Below, one piece after another: positions 11,194 to 20,124 of a stretch of 64,000 nucleotides of DNA. The stretch's first letter is position 1. Every line of letters begins with the position of its first letter. A model generated the notes under the pieces. It saw only the letters and a list, made by a program, of their open reading frames with translations. It made no database searches and was not told the origin of the DNA. Source of the stretch: Ramlibacter agri (GTDB taxonomy: Bacteria; Pseudomonadota; Gammaproteobacteria; Burkholderiales; Burkholderiaceae_C); assembly GCF_012927085.1 (NCBI RefSeq), contig NZ_JABBFX010000004.1, forward strand, positions 186,001-250,000. The letters are read 5' to 3'. A program made the translations under genes and the position numbers.

Positions 11194-11523
11194 GTGCGCT
11201 TCGTGTCCCTGCTCGCCGTCGCCTGCCTGCTGGCTGCCTGCACCCAGGAGCAGCAGAACAAGCTGGGGCGCGACATCCAGAACTGGACCGGCACCAACGG
11301 CGTGCTGGAGGTCTACGCCGGCGACAAGCTGGTGCGCCGCTTCCTCAAGGTGGACAAGCTCAGCACCGCGCTGGGCACCAGCGACGGCCAGGCGCGCGCC
11401 TATCGCTATGGCTACGGCATCCTCGACGAGAACCTCAACTTCGTCGCCGACCCGGGCGAGAAGAAGGTCTACTTCGAAATCGGCGGCTTCGACAATTACG
11501 TGTTCTTCGAGAACCCGCGGTAA
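11194..11523 (+). CDS. Small putative lipoprotein
   Basis: A 109-residue protein with a signal peptide and lipobox (LLAAC, Cys at about residue 16), followed by a Gln-rich stretch and a beta-rich domain containing WTGTNGVLEVYAGDKLVRRF. The family is not recognised. The GTG start lies 3 bases after the sirtuin stop, with a good GGAGG upstream. It probably ends the rlmB operon; an envelope location is inferred. Confidence 0.7.
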   Translation: MRFVSLLAVACLLAACTQEQQNKLGRDIQNWTGTNGVLEVYAGDKLVRRFLKVDKLSTALGTSDGQARAYRYGYGILDENLNFVADPGEKKVYFEIGGFDNYVFFENPR

Positions 11524-11541
11524 GACGCGGGGTTGTTCCGC

Positions 11542-11570
11542 TTGGAACCGTGCTGCCATCCATGTACAGT
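11542..11570 (+). promoter_or_regulatory. Candidate sigma-70 promoter of the DUF433/DUF5615 pair
   Basis: TTGGAA (11542–11547), a 17-base spacer and TACAGT (11565–11570) match the sigma-70 consensus at four of six positions each. The antitoxin ATG follows 19 bases later, with an AAGGAGAG ribosome site between. Confidence 0.5.
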
Positions 11571-11589
11571 TGTCGGCAAGGAGAGCCGG

Positions 11590-11808
11590 ATGCCAGCCTC
11601 AGTCATTCGCATCGATCCTGAAATCCAGGGGGGAGTGCCGGTCTTTGCTGGCACGCGAGTTCCTGTGAAGAATCTTTTCGACTACCTGGAAGGTGGCGAT
11701 TCGCTGGAGGATTTCCTCCACGACTTTCCATCCGTCTCTCACGGGCAGGCCGTCAAGGCGCTGGAGGAAGCTCACAAGGCCCTGATGCGCGATGCGCATC
11801 CTGCTTGA
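11590..11808 (+). CDS. DUF433 antitoxin
   Basis: A 72-residue DUF433 protein. It has the family's IRIDPEIQGGVPVFAGTRVPV opening (shown here in part) and a helix-turn-helix-like DYLEGGDSLEDFLHDFP segment. DUF433 genes typically pair with DUF5615 PIN-like genes as type II toxin–antitoxin modules, with DUF433 as the DNA-binding antitoxin. The next gene overlaps it by 17 bases, the usual coupling of such pairs. Base composition here is visibly less GC-rich than the flanks, suggesting acquisition. Confidence 0.87.
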   Translation: MPASVIRIDPEIQGGVPVFAGTRVPVKNLFDYLEGGDSLEDFLHDFPSVSHGQAVKALEEAHKALMRDAHPA

Positions 11809-12112
11809 CGAATCGCTGCCGCGGCGACTGGCCGATGGATTGGTCGGTCATTCGGTCATGACGGTGGCTGAGTGCGGGTGGTCAGGTCAGAAGAACGGTG
11901 TATTGCTCGCTTTAGCTGCCAAGGCGCACGACGTCTTCGTGACGGCCGACCAGAATCTCGAGTACCAGCAAAATCTGGCTGCGCTTCCAATCGCGATCGT
12001 GGTTGTGGTGGCACGCAATAACCGCCTGGAGACTCTCCGAGCGCTGCTTCCACAGATCATGGAGGCACTCGAGCAGCTGGCTCCACGGACTCTTGTCAGG
12101 ATCGGTGCGTAG
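11792..12112 (+). CDS. DUF5615 PIN-like toxin
   Basis: A 106-residue DUF5615 family protein, distantly related to PIN/Mut7-C RNases. The opening MRILLDESLPRRLADGL carries the conserved acidic residues near the N-terminus. A second acidic block, DVFVTADQNLEYQQNL, and the C-terminal helix are typical. It probably acts as the RNase toxin of the DUF433 pair, although toxicity is inferred from family context only. Composition is AT-richer than the neighbours. Confidence 0.85.
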   Translation: MRILLDESLPRRLADGLVGHSVMTVAECGWSGQKNGVLLALAAKAHDVFVTADQNLEYQQNLAALPIAIVVVVARNNRLETLRALLPQIMEALEQLAPRTLVRIGA

Positions 12113-12118
12113 CTCAAT

Positions 12119-12691
12119 TCACACGTAACCCAGCGCCCCGATCACGGCCCCCGCGCCCAGCAGCCACAGCAGGTGGATGCGCGTGCGCCACACCAGGATG
12201 GCCGCGACGGCGGTGATGGCCCAGGCCGGCCAGTGCTCCCAGCCGCTGCCGGAGGCGGTGGCCAGGATGAGGCCGGTGGAGACCAGCAAGGCCACCACCA
12301 GCGGCGCCATCCCCTGCTTGAAACCACGCACCGCACGCACGTCGCGGTTGCGATGGCTCCACTGCGCGGTGGCATAGGCCAGCACCGAGCTGGGGACGAT
12401 GATGCCGCCCAGGCACACCAGCAGGCCGAAGAAGGCGGTCGACAGCCCGCCGGCGTTGAGGCCCACGTTCCAGCCCATGAGGCCCGTGAACAGCACGTTG
12501 GGGCCGGGCGCCGCCTGCGCGATGGCGATGGAAGCACTGAACTGCGGGTCCGTGAGCCAACCCTTTTCCTGCACCAGGAAGCGATGCATGTCGGGCGCGG
12601 TCGTGATGGCGCCGCCCACGGTCAGCAGCGACAGCTGCAGGAAGTGCACCAGCAGCGAGAGCCAGTCGGCGGGTTGCATCGTGATGCTCAT
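12119..12691 (-). CDS. chrA: Chromate transporter, C-terminal-type half (ChrA)
   Basis: A 190-residue ChrA-family membrane protein corresponding to one half of full-length chromate transporters, with about five or six hydrophobic segments. The half-signature LLTVGGAITTAPDMHRFLV and QAAPGPNVLFTGLMGWNVG are present. Its ATG overlaps the stop of the upstream ChrA half (ATGA), so the two are translationally coupled and presumably form a heteromeric short-chain CHR pair. The role is chromate/sulfate export or exchange by family; induction cannot be judged. Confidence 0.85.
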   Translation of the reverse strand: MSITMQPADWLSLLVHFLQLSLLTVGGAITTAPDMHRFLVQEKGWLTDPQFSASIAIAQAAPGPNVLFTGLMGWNVGLNAGGLSTAFFGLLVCLGGIIVPSSVLAYATAQWSHRNRDVRAVRGFKQGMAPLVVALLVSTGLILATASGSGWEHWPAWAITAVAAILVWRTRIHLLWLLGAGAVIGALGYV

Positions 12692-13278
12692 CGCAGCCCC
12701 CGGTACGCGAAGGCCCAGCCGATGCCGCCCAGCCCGCCCAGCACCCACAGCAGCGGCAGCCGGAACACCACGATGGCCACGAAGGTGAGCAGGCCCAGCA
12801 CGATGCACAGGGGCAGGCCCATCGCGTTCTTCTTCAGCGCCGGCATCAGCTTCAGGCCGGTGGCGATGATCAGGCCGGCGGCCACCGCGCCCATGCCGCG
12901 CAGCGCGCCCGCCACCTGCGGGCTGTCCGCGTAGTGCGCGTAGGCCAGGGCCAGCGCCAGCACCACCAGCAGCGGGCAGGTGAGCATGCCGGCCACCGCC
13001 ACCACGGCGCCGCGCCAGCCGAAGTAGCGTGCGCCCAGGGTGATGGACAGGTTGACCACGTTGGGGCCGGGCATGATCTGCGCCACGGCCCATTCCTCGA
13101 TGAACTCCTCCTTCGTCATCCAGCCCTTCTTCTCCACCAGCTCGCGCTGCACCACGGCGAGCACGCCGCCGAAACCCTGCAGCGCCAGCAGGGTGAAGGA
13201 AACGAAGAGGTCGGTGAGGGAGGCAGGCCGGGGCCGCGGCGGGGCCGCGTCTTCTACTGCGGTGACGGTGGCACTCAT
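12688..13278 (-). CDS. chrA: Chromate transporter, N-terminal-type half (ChrA)
   Basis: A 196-residue ChrA half with the signature FGGVLAVVQRELVEKKGWMT followed by AQIMPGPNVVNLSITLGARY. It contains about five membrane segments and a short Ala/Pro-rich N-terminus. I chose ATG 13278 over the longer frame because the family motif starts soon after it and the extension has no domain content. It is followed by the second half with a 4-base overlap. EamA and a MarR–GNAT gene lie upstream on the same strand. Confidence 0.85.
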   Translation of the reverse strand: MSATVTAVEDAAPPRPRPASLTDLFVSFTLLALQGFGGVLAVVQRELVEKKGWMTKEEFIEEWAVAQIMPGPNVVNLSITLGARYFGWRGAVVAVAGMLTCPLLVVLALALAYAHYADSPQVAGALRGMGAVAAGLIIATGLKLMPALKKNAMGLPLCIVLGLLTFVAIVVFRLPLLWVLGGLGGIGWAFAYRGLR

Positions 13279-13285
13279 GCGCCCA

Positions 13286-14167
13286 TTATCCGGCGCGGAC
13301 CTGTCTGCTGCCCGACGCCACGGGCCGCGTGGCGAACCACAGGCCGGCCGCAATCAGCGCCAGCGCGAGCCCCGTGGACAACGAAAGCGCTTCCCCGAGC
13401 AGCAGCGCGCCCAGCACCGCCGCCGTCACCGGATTGAGCGCAAGGAACACCGTGACGCGGGTGGGCGACTCGCGCTTCAGCGCATAGAGCCACCAGAAAT
13501 AGCCCAGGCCGCTGGACAGGCCCACGAAGGCCACCACCGCCCACGCCGTGCCGGAAAGATGCATCACCCGCTGCGGCCAGTGCTCGCCCAGCGCCGCCAC
13601 CGCGAGGAACAGCACCGAGGCCAGCATCGCGAAGGCCGACACCGGCAGCGTCGGATAGCGCTGCAGGTAAGGGCGGTACAGCACGCTGCAGGCCGCGCCG
13701 ATGGCAGCGGACGCCAGCACCGCCAGCTCGCCCCACCAGCCGCCGCCGTGGCCGCCCTGCAGCTTGGGCCATAGCGACACCGCCACGCCGGCGATCGACA
13801 GCAGCACCCCGATGGCGAGCTGCGGCGTCACTTCCTCGCGCCCGAGCAAAGCGCCCAGCAGCAACGTGAGCAGCGGGAACAGGCTGAAGATCAGCGCCGC
13901 CTGCGCCGCGCCGATGTGCAGCAGGCCCCAGTTCAGGAAGGCGATCAGCAGCGCGAACTGGCCGATGCCCAGCGCGGCCATCGCCAGCAGGTCGCCGCGC
14001 TGCAGCCGCACGCCGCGCAGCGGCGCCAGCGCGAAGGGCAGCAGGCACACGAAGCCGATCGCGTAGCGCAGCAGGGCCAGCGTGAGCGGCGGCACCTCCG
14101 CCACGGCGAAGCGGGTGGCGACGATGGCCGCGCCCACCAGCACGCCGGAGCCGGCCGCCGCGAGCAA
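13286..14167 (-). CDS. EamA/DMT-family transporter
   Basis: An inner-membrane exporter of the drug/metabolite transporter superfamily with ten predicted helices in two EamA repeats. Repeat one includes RFAVAEVPPLTLALLRYAIG and repeat two ends with ALNPVTAAVLGALLLGEALS, both typical. Substrates of such proteins are often amino acids or metabolites, but this one's is unknown. The start is uncertain: TTG 14167 is used, CTG 14179 (overlapping the upstream stop as CTGA) or GTG 14143 are possible, and none has a good ribosome site. It is tightly linked to the MarR–GNAT gene, which may control it. Confidence 0.85.
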   Translation of the reverse strand: MLAAAGSGVLVGAAIVATRFAVAEVPPLTLALLRYAIGFVCLLPFALAPLRGVRLQRGDLLAMAALGIGQFALLIAFLNWGLLHIGAAQAALIFSLFPLLTLLLGALLGREEVTPQLAIGVLLSIAGVAVSLWPKLQGGHGGGWWGELAVLASAAIGAACSVLYRPYLQRYPTLPVSAFAMLASVLFLAVAALGEHWPQRVMHLSGTAWAVVAFVGLSSGLGYFWWLYALKRESPTRVTVFLALNPVTAAVLGALLLGEALSLSTGLALALIAAGLWFATRPVASGSRQVRAG

Positions 14168-14175
14168 GGCGCGGT

Positions 14176-15102
14176 TCAGAGCGCGAGCTCCCAGGTTTCG
14201 CTGGTGAGGTCCTTGCCGAAGGCGTGGTAGTCCTCGGACGCGACGCGCTGGAAGCCGCGCGCGGCGTAGATGCCCCGCGCCGCTTCCAGGTGGCTCTGCG
14301 TCCACAGCACCAGCTTGCGGTAGCCCTTGGCCCGCGCGAAGGCGATGCATTCGTCCACCAGCCGGCCGCCCAGGCCAAGCCCGCGCGCCTGCGGCAGCAG
14401 GATCAGCAGGCGCAGCTTGGCCACGCGCGGCGACTTGCGCACCACGAAGACGCTGCCGATTCTTTCGCCATCCACTTCCGCGATCCAGCCTCTTTCCCGG
14501 TCCGGGTCGAACTTGCGCAGGTACTGGGCCGCGATCTCCGCCACCAGCGCCTCGAACTCGCTGGAGTAGCCGAACTCGCGCGCATAGAGCTCGCCGTGCG
14601 CCTGTACGACCCAGCCGAGGTCGCCCGGGCCGGGATCGCGCAGCAGCACCTGGCGGCCGGCTTCGGGCTGCAGCAGGCCGTGCACCGTGCCCAGGGCGCC
14701 GATCAGGCGGCCGCGCGTTTCCGGCAGCAGCGGCGCGAGCAGGGCGACCGCTTCGTCGCGTGACTTCTGTTGCAGCGGCGCGAAGGTCGCGTGGCCCGTC
14801 TCGGTCAGCTGCAGCAGGCTCTGGCGGCCATCGTGGGGCGCGGGTGCGCGCGTGATCCAACCCTGCGTTTCGAAGCGGCGCAGGATGCGGCTGAGGTAGC
14901 CGGCATCCAGCGCCAGCTCGCGCACGAGGTCGGTGGCCGTCAGGCCCTGGCGGTGCGCCAGCTCGTACAGGACGCGCACCTCGGTCAGCGTGAAATCGGT
15001 GTCCAGGTAGCGCTTGAGGACGCCGATGCGCTGCGTGTAGAAGCGGTTGAAGGCGCGGACCGCCTTCACCTGGGCGGAAGAGACGGGAGCAGGGGAGGCC
15101 AT
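14176..15102 (-). CDS. MarR family regulator fused to GNAT acetyltransferase
   Basis: A 308-residue fusion. Residues ~1–140 form a MarR-type winged helix with LTATDLVRELALDAGYLSRI as recognition-helix region and a basic wing (APHDGRQSLLQLTETG). Residues ~150–305 form a GNAT domain with the acetyl-CoA loop LLPQARGLGLGGRLVDECI and a C-terminal GFQRVASEDYHAFG. Such bifunctional proteins are known, but their substrates are mostly undefined. ATG 15102 is preferred to TTG 15120. A perfect palindrome lies 15 bases upstream, consistent with autoregulation. The EamA exporter follows directly and may handle the same compound. Confidence 0.88.
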   Translation of the reverse strand: MASPAPVSSAQVKAVRAFNRFYTQRIGVLKRYLDTDFTLTEVRVLYELAHRQGLTATDLVRELALDAGYLSRILRRFETQGWITRAPAPHDGRQSLLQLTETGHATFAPLQQKSRDEAVALLAPLLPETRGRLIGALGTVHGLLQPEAGRQVLLRDPGPGDLGWVVQAHGELYAREFGYSSEFEALVAEIAAQYLRKFDPDRERGWIAEVDGERIGSVFVVRKSPRVAKLRLLILLPQARGLGLGGRLVDECIAFARAKGYRKLVLWTQSHLEAARGIYAARGFQRVASEDYHAFGKDLTSETWELAL

Positions 15103-15116
15103 CCCGGCAGTCTGGT

Positions 15117-15144
15117 GCAATTAATTGCCGGAGTCAAGTAATTG
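15117..15144. promoter_or_regulatory. Candidate MarR operator
   Basis: GCAATTAATTGC (15117–15128) is a perfect 12-base palindrome in an otherwise GC-rich region. A near copy of its core, CAAGTAATTG, follows at 15135–15144, offset by 17 bases. The pair sits between the divergent MarR–GNAT (start 15102) and M20 peptidase (start 15185) genes, so one regulator could control both. Confidence 0.6.
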
Positions 15145-15184
15145 GCGACCTTATCCTCTCACCCTTTCGCCCCTGGAGATTGCG

Positions 15185-16471
15185 TTGAAGTTGTTCCCGT
15201 TCGCCGCGGCCGCCCTGGCCGCGATGATTGCCTGCGGTTCCGCCGCCGCCCAGGCCAACGGCCCGGATGCCGCCGTGCAGCAGGCCGCCGCCGCCCAGAA
15301 GCAGCCGCTGCTGGACACCCTGAAGGACCTCGTCGGCATCGAAACCGGCAGCCGCGACTACGAAGGCCTCACCCGCAGCGCCGAGCTGATCGCGGCAAAG
15401 CTGCGCGCGCTCGGTGGCCAGGTCGAGGTGATCGAGCCGCAGGAGGCCACGACCTACCGCATGGCCGATACGCCGCCGAAGATCGGTCGCATGGTGCGCG
15501 CCACCTTCCAGGGCACCGGCAGCAAGCGCATCCTGCTGCTGGCGCACATGGACACGGTGTACCTGAAGGGCATGCTGGCCAAGCAGCCCTTCCGCATCGA
15601 CGGCAACCGCGCCTACGGCCTGGGCATCGCCGACGAGAAGCAGGGCGTGGCGCTGGCGCTGCACACCGTGGCGCTGCTGAAGGCCCTGCACTTCCAGGAC
15701 TACGGCACCTTGACGGTGCTGGTGAACGGCGACGAGGAGATCAGCTCGCCGGGCTCGCGCAGCACCATCACCGAGACGGCATCCCGGCAGGACGCGGTGT
15801 TGTCCTTCGAGGCGACGCGCATCGACAACGAAAAGCTCTCGCTCGCGACCAGCGGCATCGGCGCGGTGCAGATCCACGTGGAAGGCCGCGCCTCGCATGC
15901 CGGCGGCGCGCCCGAGCGCGGCGTCAACGCGCTGTACGAGCTGTCGCACCAGGTGCTGCAGATGCGCGACCTGTCCAACCCGGACACCGGCGTGAAGATG
16001 AACTGGACCATCGCCCAGGCCGGCACCAACCGCAACGTGATCCCGGCCGACGCGAAGGCCGAGGCCGACGTGCGCGTGCTGCGCGTCGCCGACTACGACG
16101 GCCTGGAGGCGACGGTGCGCGAGCGGGCGAAGCAGCAGCTGCTGCCGGAAGCCAAGGTCACGGTGAAGTTCGAACGCCGCCGCCCGCCGCTGGAGGCCAC
16201 CGATGCCAGCCGCCGCCTGGCCGCGCAAGCGCAGGCGATCTACGGCGAGGTCGGCCGCAAGCTGGAAGTGGTCGACCGCGCCGAAGGCGGCGGCACCGAC
16301 GCCGCCTTTGCCGCGCTGCAGACGAAGGCGCCGGTCATCGAACACTTCGGCCTGCCGGGCTATGGCGCGCATTCGGCCAACGACGAGTACGTGCTGGTCG
16401 ATGCCATCGAGCCGCGGCTTTACCTGGTGGCGCGGGTGGTGATGGATGTGGCGAAGGGCAAGGGACTCTGA
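15185..16471 (+). CDS. M20 family metallopeptidase (glutamate carboxypeptidase-like)
   Basis: A 428-residue exported M20 peptidase similar to carboxypeptidase G2. The signal peptide is [20 protein letters not shown], so a periplasmic location is expected. Zinc and catalytic residues are recognisable: His and Asp in [10 protein letters not shown], Asp in [11 protein letters not shown], the paired Glu in [12 protein letters not shown], and His in [12 protein letters not shown] near the end. TTG 15185 is chosen because GGAG lies 6 bases upstream and the signal peptide starts there. It is divergent from the MarR–GNAT gene across the candidate operator. Confidence 0.87.
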   Translation: MKLFPFAAAALAAMIACGSAAAQANGPDAAVQQAAAAQKQPLLDTLKDLVGIETGSRDYEGLTRSAELIAAKLRALGGQVEVIEPQEATTYRMADTPPKIGRMVRATFQGTGSKRILLLAHMDTVYLKGMLAKQPFRIDGNRAYGLGIADEKQGVALALHTVALLKALHFQDYGTLTVLVNGDEEISSPGSRSTITETASRQDAVLSFEATRIDNEKLSLATSGIGAVQIHVEGRASHAGGAPERGVNALYELSHQVLQMRDLSNPDTGVKMNWTIAQAGTNRNVIPADAKAEADVRVLRVADYDGLEATVRERAKQQLLPEAKVTVKFERRRPPLEATDASRRLAAQAQAIYGEVGRKLEVVDRAEGGGTDAAFAALQTKAPVIEHFGLPGYGAHSANDEYVLVDAIEPRLYLVARVVMDVAKGKGL

Positions 16472-16554
16472 ATGACAGCGATGGCGACGCGGGCATCCTG
16501 AGTCCGTGCCGCCACAGGACTACGCTTCTCCTCGCACGCGCGAAGGAGATCGCC

Positions 16555-17970
16555 ATGGCCAAGTCCGCCGCCGACGTCATGCAGCTGATCAAGGAGCGCA
16601 AGGTCAAGTTCATCGACCTGCGCTTCACGGACACCCGGGGCAAGGAGCAGCACGTCTCCGTGCCCGAGTGGGCCTTCGGTGAAGACAAGTTCACGGCGGG
16701 GCACGCGTTCGACGGCTCCTCCATCGCCGGCTGGAAAGGCATCGAGGCCTCCGACATGCTGCTGCTGCCCGACCCGGCAACGGCCAACCTCGATCCTTTC
16801 TACAAGGACACGACGTTGATGCTGACCTGCGACGTCGTCGAGCCCGGGGACGGCCGCCCCTACGAGCGCGACCCGCGTTCACTGGCGAAGCGCGCCGAGG
16901 CCTACCTGCAGGCGACCAACACGGGCGACGCCGCGTTCTTCGGCCCCGAGGCGGAGTTCTTCGTCTTCGACAGCATCACCTGGAACATCGACATGGCCGG
17001 CGCTTCGTATGCCATCGGCTCGGAAGAAGGTTCCTGGAGCAGCGGCAGGCTGGTCGACGGCCGGAACACGGGGCACCGCGCGCCGGTGAAGGGCGGCTAC
17101 TTCCCGGTGCCGCCGGTCGATTCCTTCCAGGACCTGCGTTCCGAGATGTGCCTGGTGCTGCAGTCGCTGGGCATTCCCACCGAAGTGCACCACCACGAGG
17201 TGGGCGGCGCCGGGCAGCAGGAGATCGGGACGAAGTTCAGCACGCTGGTGCAGCGCGCCGACTGGCTGCAGCTGCAGAAGTACGTGATCCAGAACGTCGC
17301 GCATGCCCACGGCAAGACCGCGACCTTCATGCCCAAGCCGGTGGTCGGCGACAACGGTTCCGGCATGCACGTGCACCAGTCCGTGTGGAAGGAAGGCAAG
17401 AACCTCTTCGCCGGCGACGGCTACGCGGGCCTCAGCGAATTCGCGCTGTACTACATCGGCGGCATCATCGAGCACGCGCGCGCGCTGAACGCGATCACCA
17501 ATCCGGGCACCAACAGCTACAAGCGCCTGGTGCCGGGCTTCGAAGCGCCGGTGAAGCTGGCGTATTCGGCCCGCAACCGCTCGGCCTCGATCCGCATCCC
17601 CTACGTACCGAACCCGAAGGCGCGCCGCATCGAGGTGCGCTTCCCCGACGCGCAATGCAATCCCTACCTCGCGTTCTCGGCGATGCTGCTGGCGGGGCTG
17701 GACGGCGTGGAGAAGCGCAAGCACCCGGGCGAGGCTTCGAGCAAGGACCTGTACCACCTCTCGCCGGAGGAGGAGGCCGAGATCCCGACGGTCTGCTCCA
17801 GCCTGGAACAGGCGCTCGACTACCTGGACCGCGACCGCGCCTTCCTGACGCAAGGCGGCGTGTTCAGCGATGCGCTGATCGACGCCTACATCGAGTTGAA
17901 GGAGCAGGAGATCACGCGGCTGCGGATGACGACCCACCCTGTGGAGTTCGACATGTACTACAGCCTGTGA
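16555..17970 (+). CDS. glnA: Glutamine synthetase, type I
   Basis: GlnA (471 residues) forms glutamine from glutamate, ammonia and ATP as a dodecamer. Visible motifs include [17 protein letters not shown], the [11 protein letters not shown] metal site, [32 protein letters not shown] and [19 protein letters not shown]. The adenylylation-loop tyrosine is retained in [10 protein letters not shown], so control by GlnE is expected. The AAGGAG ribosome site lies 6 bases before the ATG. The glnL/glnC genes that often follow are absent; the next gene converges immediately at the stop. Confidence 0.97.
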   Translation: MAKSAADVMQLIKERKVKFIDLRFTDTRGKEQHVSVPEWAFGEDKFTAGHAFDGSSIAGWKGIEASDMLLLPDPATANLDPFYKDTTLMLTCDVVEPGDGRPYERDPRSLAKRAEAYLQATNTGDAAFFGPEAEFFVFDSITWNIDMAGASYAIGSEEGSWSSGRLVDGRNTGHRAPVKGGYFPVPPVDSFQDLRSEMCLVLQSLGIPTEVHHHEVGGAGQQEIGTKFSTLVQRADWLQLQKYVIQNVAHAHGKTATFMPKPVVGDNGSGMHVHQSVWKEGKNLFAGDGYAGLSEFALYYIGGIIEHARALNAITNPGTNSYKRLVPGFEAPVKLAYSARNRSASIRIPYVPNPKARRIEVRFPDAQCNPYLAFSAMLLAGLDGVEKRKHPGEASSKDLYHLSPEEEAEIPTVCSSLEQALDYLDRDRAFLTQGGVFSDALIDAYIELKEQEITRLRMTTHPVEFDMYYSL

Positions 17971-20124
17971 TCACCACCTCGGCTCGAACTTCCGGATCGC
18001 GTCCTTCACCTGCGGCGCCACCACGAAGCCCGGCCCGTACTTCGCGGCCAGCACTTCCGCGCGATGCAGGAAGGCGGCGATGCCGGTGCCGTAGATGAAT
18101 TGCAGCGCCCCGCCGGTCCAGCCCGGGAAGCCGATGCCGAAGATGGAGCCGACGTTGGCATCGTGCACGCTGGTCAGCACGCCTTCGGCCAGGCAGCGCG
18201 CCGTTTCGACGGCCTGGCGATAGAGCAGGCGGTCCTTCAGGTCCTGCAGCTCCCAGGCGGTACCAGGCTGCTCGAACAAGGTCTTCAACTCCGGCCACAG
18301 GAATTTCTTGCCGCCCGCCGGGTACTCGTAGAAACCGCCGCCGGCCGCGCGCCCGTTGCGGTCGAACTCCTTGACCATGCGCTCCACCAGCAGCTCGCCC
18401 GGGCTCGCGATGTAGGTGCCGCCCTCGGCGCGCACGTCGGCGCGGGTCTGGTCCAGCACGTGCACCGACAGCGACAGCGCCGTCTCGTCCAGCACCGCCA
18501 GCGGGCCCACCGGCATGCCGGCCTGCAAGCCGGCCTGTTCCACCACCGGCGCCGGGATGCCTTCGCCCAGCATGGCTGCGCCTTCCATCACGAAGGTGCC
18601 GAACACGCGGCTGGTGAAGAAGCCGCGCGAGTCGTTGACCACGATCGGGATCTTGTCCAGCGCCTGCACGTAGTCGTAGGCGCGCGCGATGGTCTCGTCG
18701 TCGGTGGCCTGGCCGCGGATGATCTCCACCAGCTTCATCTTGTCGACGGGGCTGAAGAAGTGGATGCCGACGAATTTCTCCGGCCGCGCGCTCGCCTTCG
18801 CCAGGCCCGTGATCGGCAGGGTGGAAGTGTTGCTGGCGAAGAAGCCGCCGGCGGCCAGCAAAGGCTCGGCTTCCATCGTCACGCGCGCCTTCAGCTCGCG
18901 GTTCTCGAACACCGCTTCGACAATCAGCTCGCAGTCGCGCAGGTCCTGCGTAGACTCCGTCGGCGTGATGCGCGCCAGCAGCGCCTGCTGGTCCTGCGCG
19001 CTCATGCGCCCCTTGTCGACGCGGCCTTGCGTGAGCTTGGCGCTGTAGGCCTTGCCGGCTTCGGCCTTGGCCTGCGAGACGTCCTTCAGCACGGTGGCGA
19101 TGCCGCGGCTTGCCTGGGCGTAGGCGATGCCGCCACCCATCATGCCGGCGCCGAGGATGCCCACTTTCTTCGGCTTGAAGCGGCCGTCCCACTTGGGTCG
19201 CGAAGCGCCGGCCTTGATGGCGTTCAGGTCGAAGAAGAAGGTGTTGATCATGTTCTTCGCCACCGGCGACACGATCAGCTTGGCGAGGTAGCGCGACTCG
19301 ATGCGCAGCGCGGTGTCGAAGTCCACCTGGGCGCCTTCCACCATCGCGGCCAGCGCGTATTCCGGCGCGGGGTAGAGGCCGCGTGTCTTCTGCTTCAGCA
19401 CGGCGGGCGCCACGGAGAGCATGCCCGCGATCTTCGGGTTCGACGGCGTGCCGCCGGGGATCCGGTAGTCCTTGGCATCCCAGGGCTGCTGTGACTGCGG
19501 GTTCGCGTCGATCCAGGCCAGCGCCGCGGCGCGCAGGGCCGATGCGTCCGGCACCAGTTCCTGCACGAGTCCCAGCGACAGTGCCTCGCGCGGCGAGAAC
19601 AGCTTGCTTTCCAGGATGTAGGGCTGCGCGCCCAGCAGGCCCAGCAGCCGCGTCATCTTGGTGATGCCGGACGCGCCGGGGATGAGGCCCAGCGTGATCT
19701 CGGGCAGGCCGAACTGGATCTTCGCGTCGTCGACGGCCACGCGATGGTGCGCGACCAGCGCCAGCTCCCAGCCGCCGCCCAGCGCCGTGCCATTGAGGCA
19801 GGCCACCACCGGCATGCCCAGCGTCTCCAGCGTGCGGAAGTTCTTCTTGACTTGCTCGATCTCGCGGAACACCTGCTGTGCGTCCGCAGGCTGCAGGCGC
19901 ATCGTGCCCTTGAGGTCGGCGCCGGCGAAGAAGGTGCTCTTCGCCGAGGCGAGGACGATGCCGCGGATCGCGTCCTTGTCCTGCAGCACCTGCTGCACGG
20001 CGGCGCCCAGGTCCTCCTGCCACTGCAGGCACATGGTGTTGACCGGCGAGCCTTGCTCGTCGAAGGTGAGGGTGGCGATGCCGTCCGCCAGCTCGTAGCG
20101 CAGGGTCTTCATGGTGTGGCTCAT
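17971..20124 (-). CDS. FadB/FadJ-type multifunctional enoyl-CoA hydratase/3-hydroxyacyl-CoA dehydrogenase
   Basis: A 717-residue fusion of crotonase and 3-hydroxyacyl-CoA dehydrogenase domains for fatty acid beta-oxidation. The crotonase half (about 1–190) carries the oxyanion and catalytic region [20 protein letters not shown]. The dehydrogenase half starts near residue 325 with [19 protein letters not shown] and has [18 protein letters not shown] 20124 overlaps the upstream thiolase stop (ATGA); ATG 20112 is an alternative. Paired with the thiolase it forms a trifunctional alpha2beta2-type unit. Chain-length preference is not readable. Confidence 0.93.
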   Translation of the reverse strand: MSHTMKTLRYELADGIATLTFDEQGSPVNTMCLQWQEDLGAAVQQVLQDKDAIRGIVLASAKSTFFAGADLKGTMRLQPADAQQVFREIEQVKKNFRTLETLGMPVVACLNGTALGGGWELALVAHHRVAVDDAKIQFGLPEITLGLIPGASGITKMTRLLGLLGAQPYILESKLFSPREALSLGLVQELVPDASALRAAALAWIDANPQSQQPWDAKDYRIPGGTPSNPKIAGMLSVAPAVLKQKTRGLYPAPEYALAAMVEGAQVDFDTALRIESRYLAKLIVSPVAKNMINTFFFDLNAIKAGASRPKWDGRFKPKKVGILGAGMMGGGIAYAQASRGIATVLKDVSQAKAEAGKAYSAKLTQGRVDKGRMSAQDQQALLARITPTESTQDLRDCELIVEAVFENRELKARVTMEAEPLLAAGGFFASNTSTLPITGLAKASARPEKFVGIHFFSPVDKMKLVEIIRGQATDDETIARAYDYVQALDKIPIVVNDSRGFFTSRVFGTFVMEGAAMLGEGIPAPVVEQAGLQAGMPVGPLAVLDETALSLSVHVLDQTRADVRAEGGTYIASPGELLVERMVKEFDRNGRAAGGGFYEYPAGGKKFLWPELKTLFEQPGTAWELQDLKDRLLYRQAVETARCLAEGVLTSVHDANVGSIFGIGFPGWTGGALQFIYGTGIAAFLHRAEVLAAKYGPGFVVAPQVKDAIRKFEPRW

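Noticed and set aside
15142..16554. Upstream extension of the glutamine synthetase frame
   Set aside because: It lies antisense-like over the M20 peptidase in another frame; the glnA family start and AAGGAG site are at 16555.
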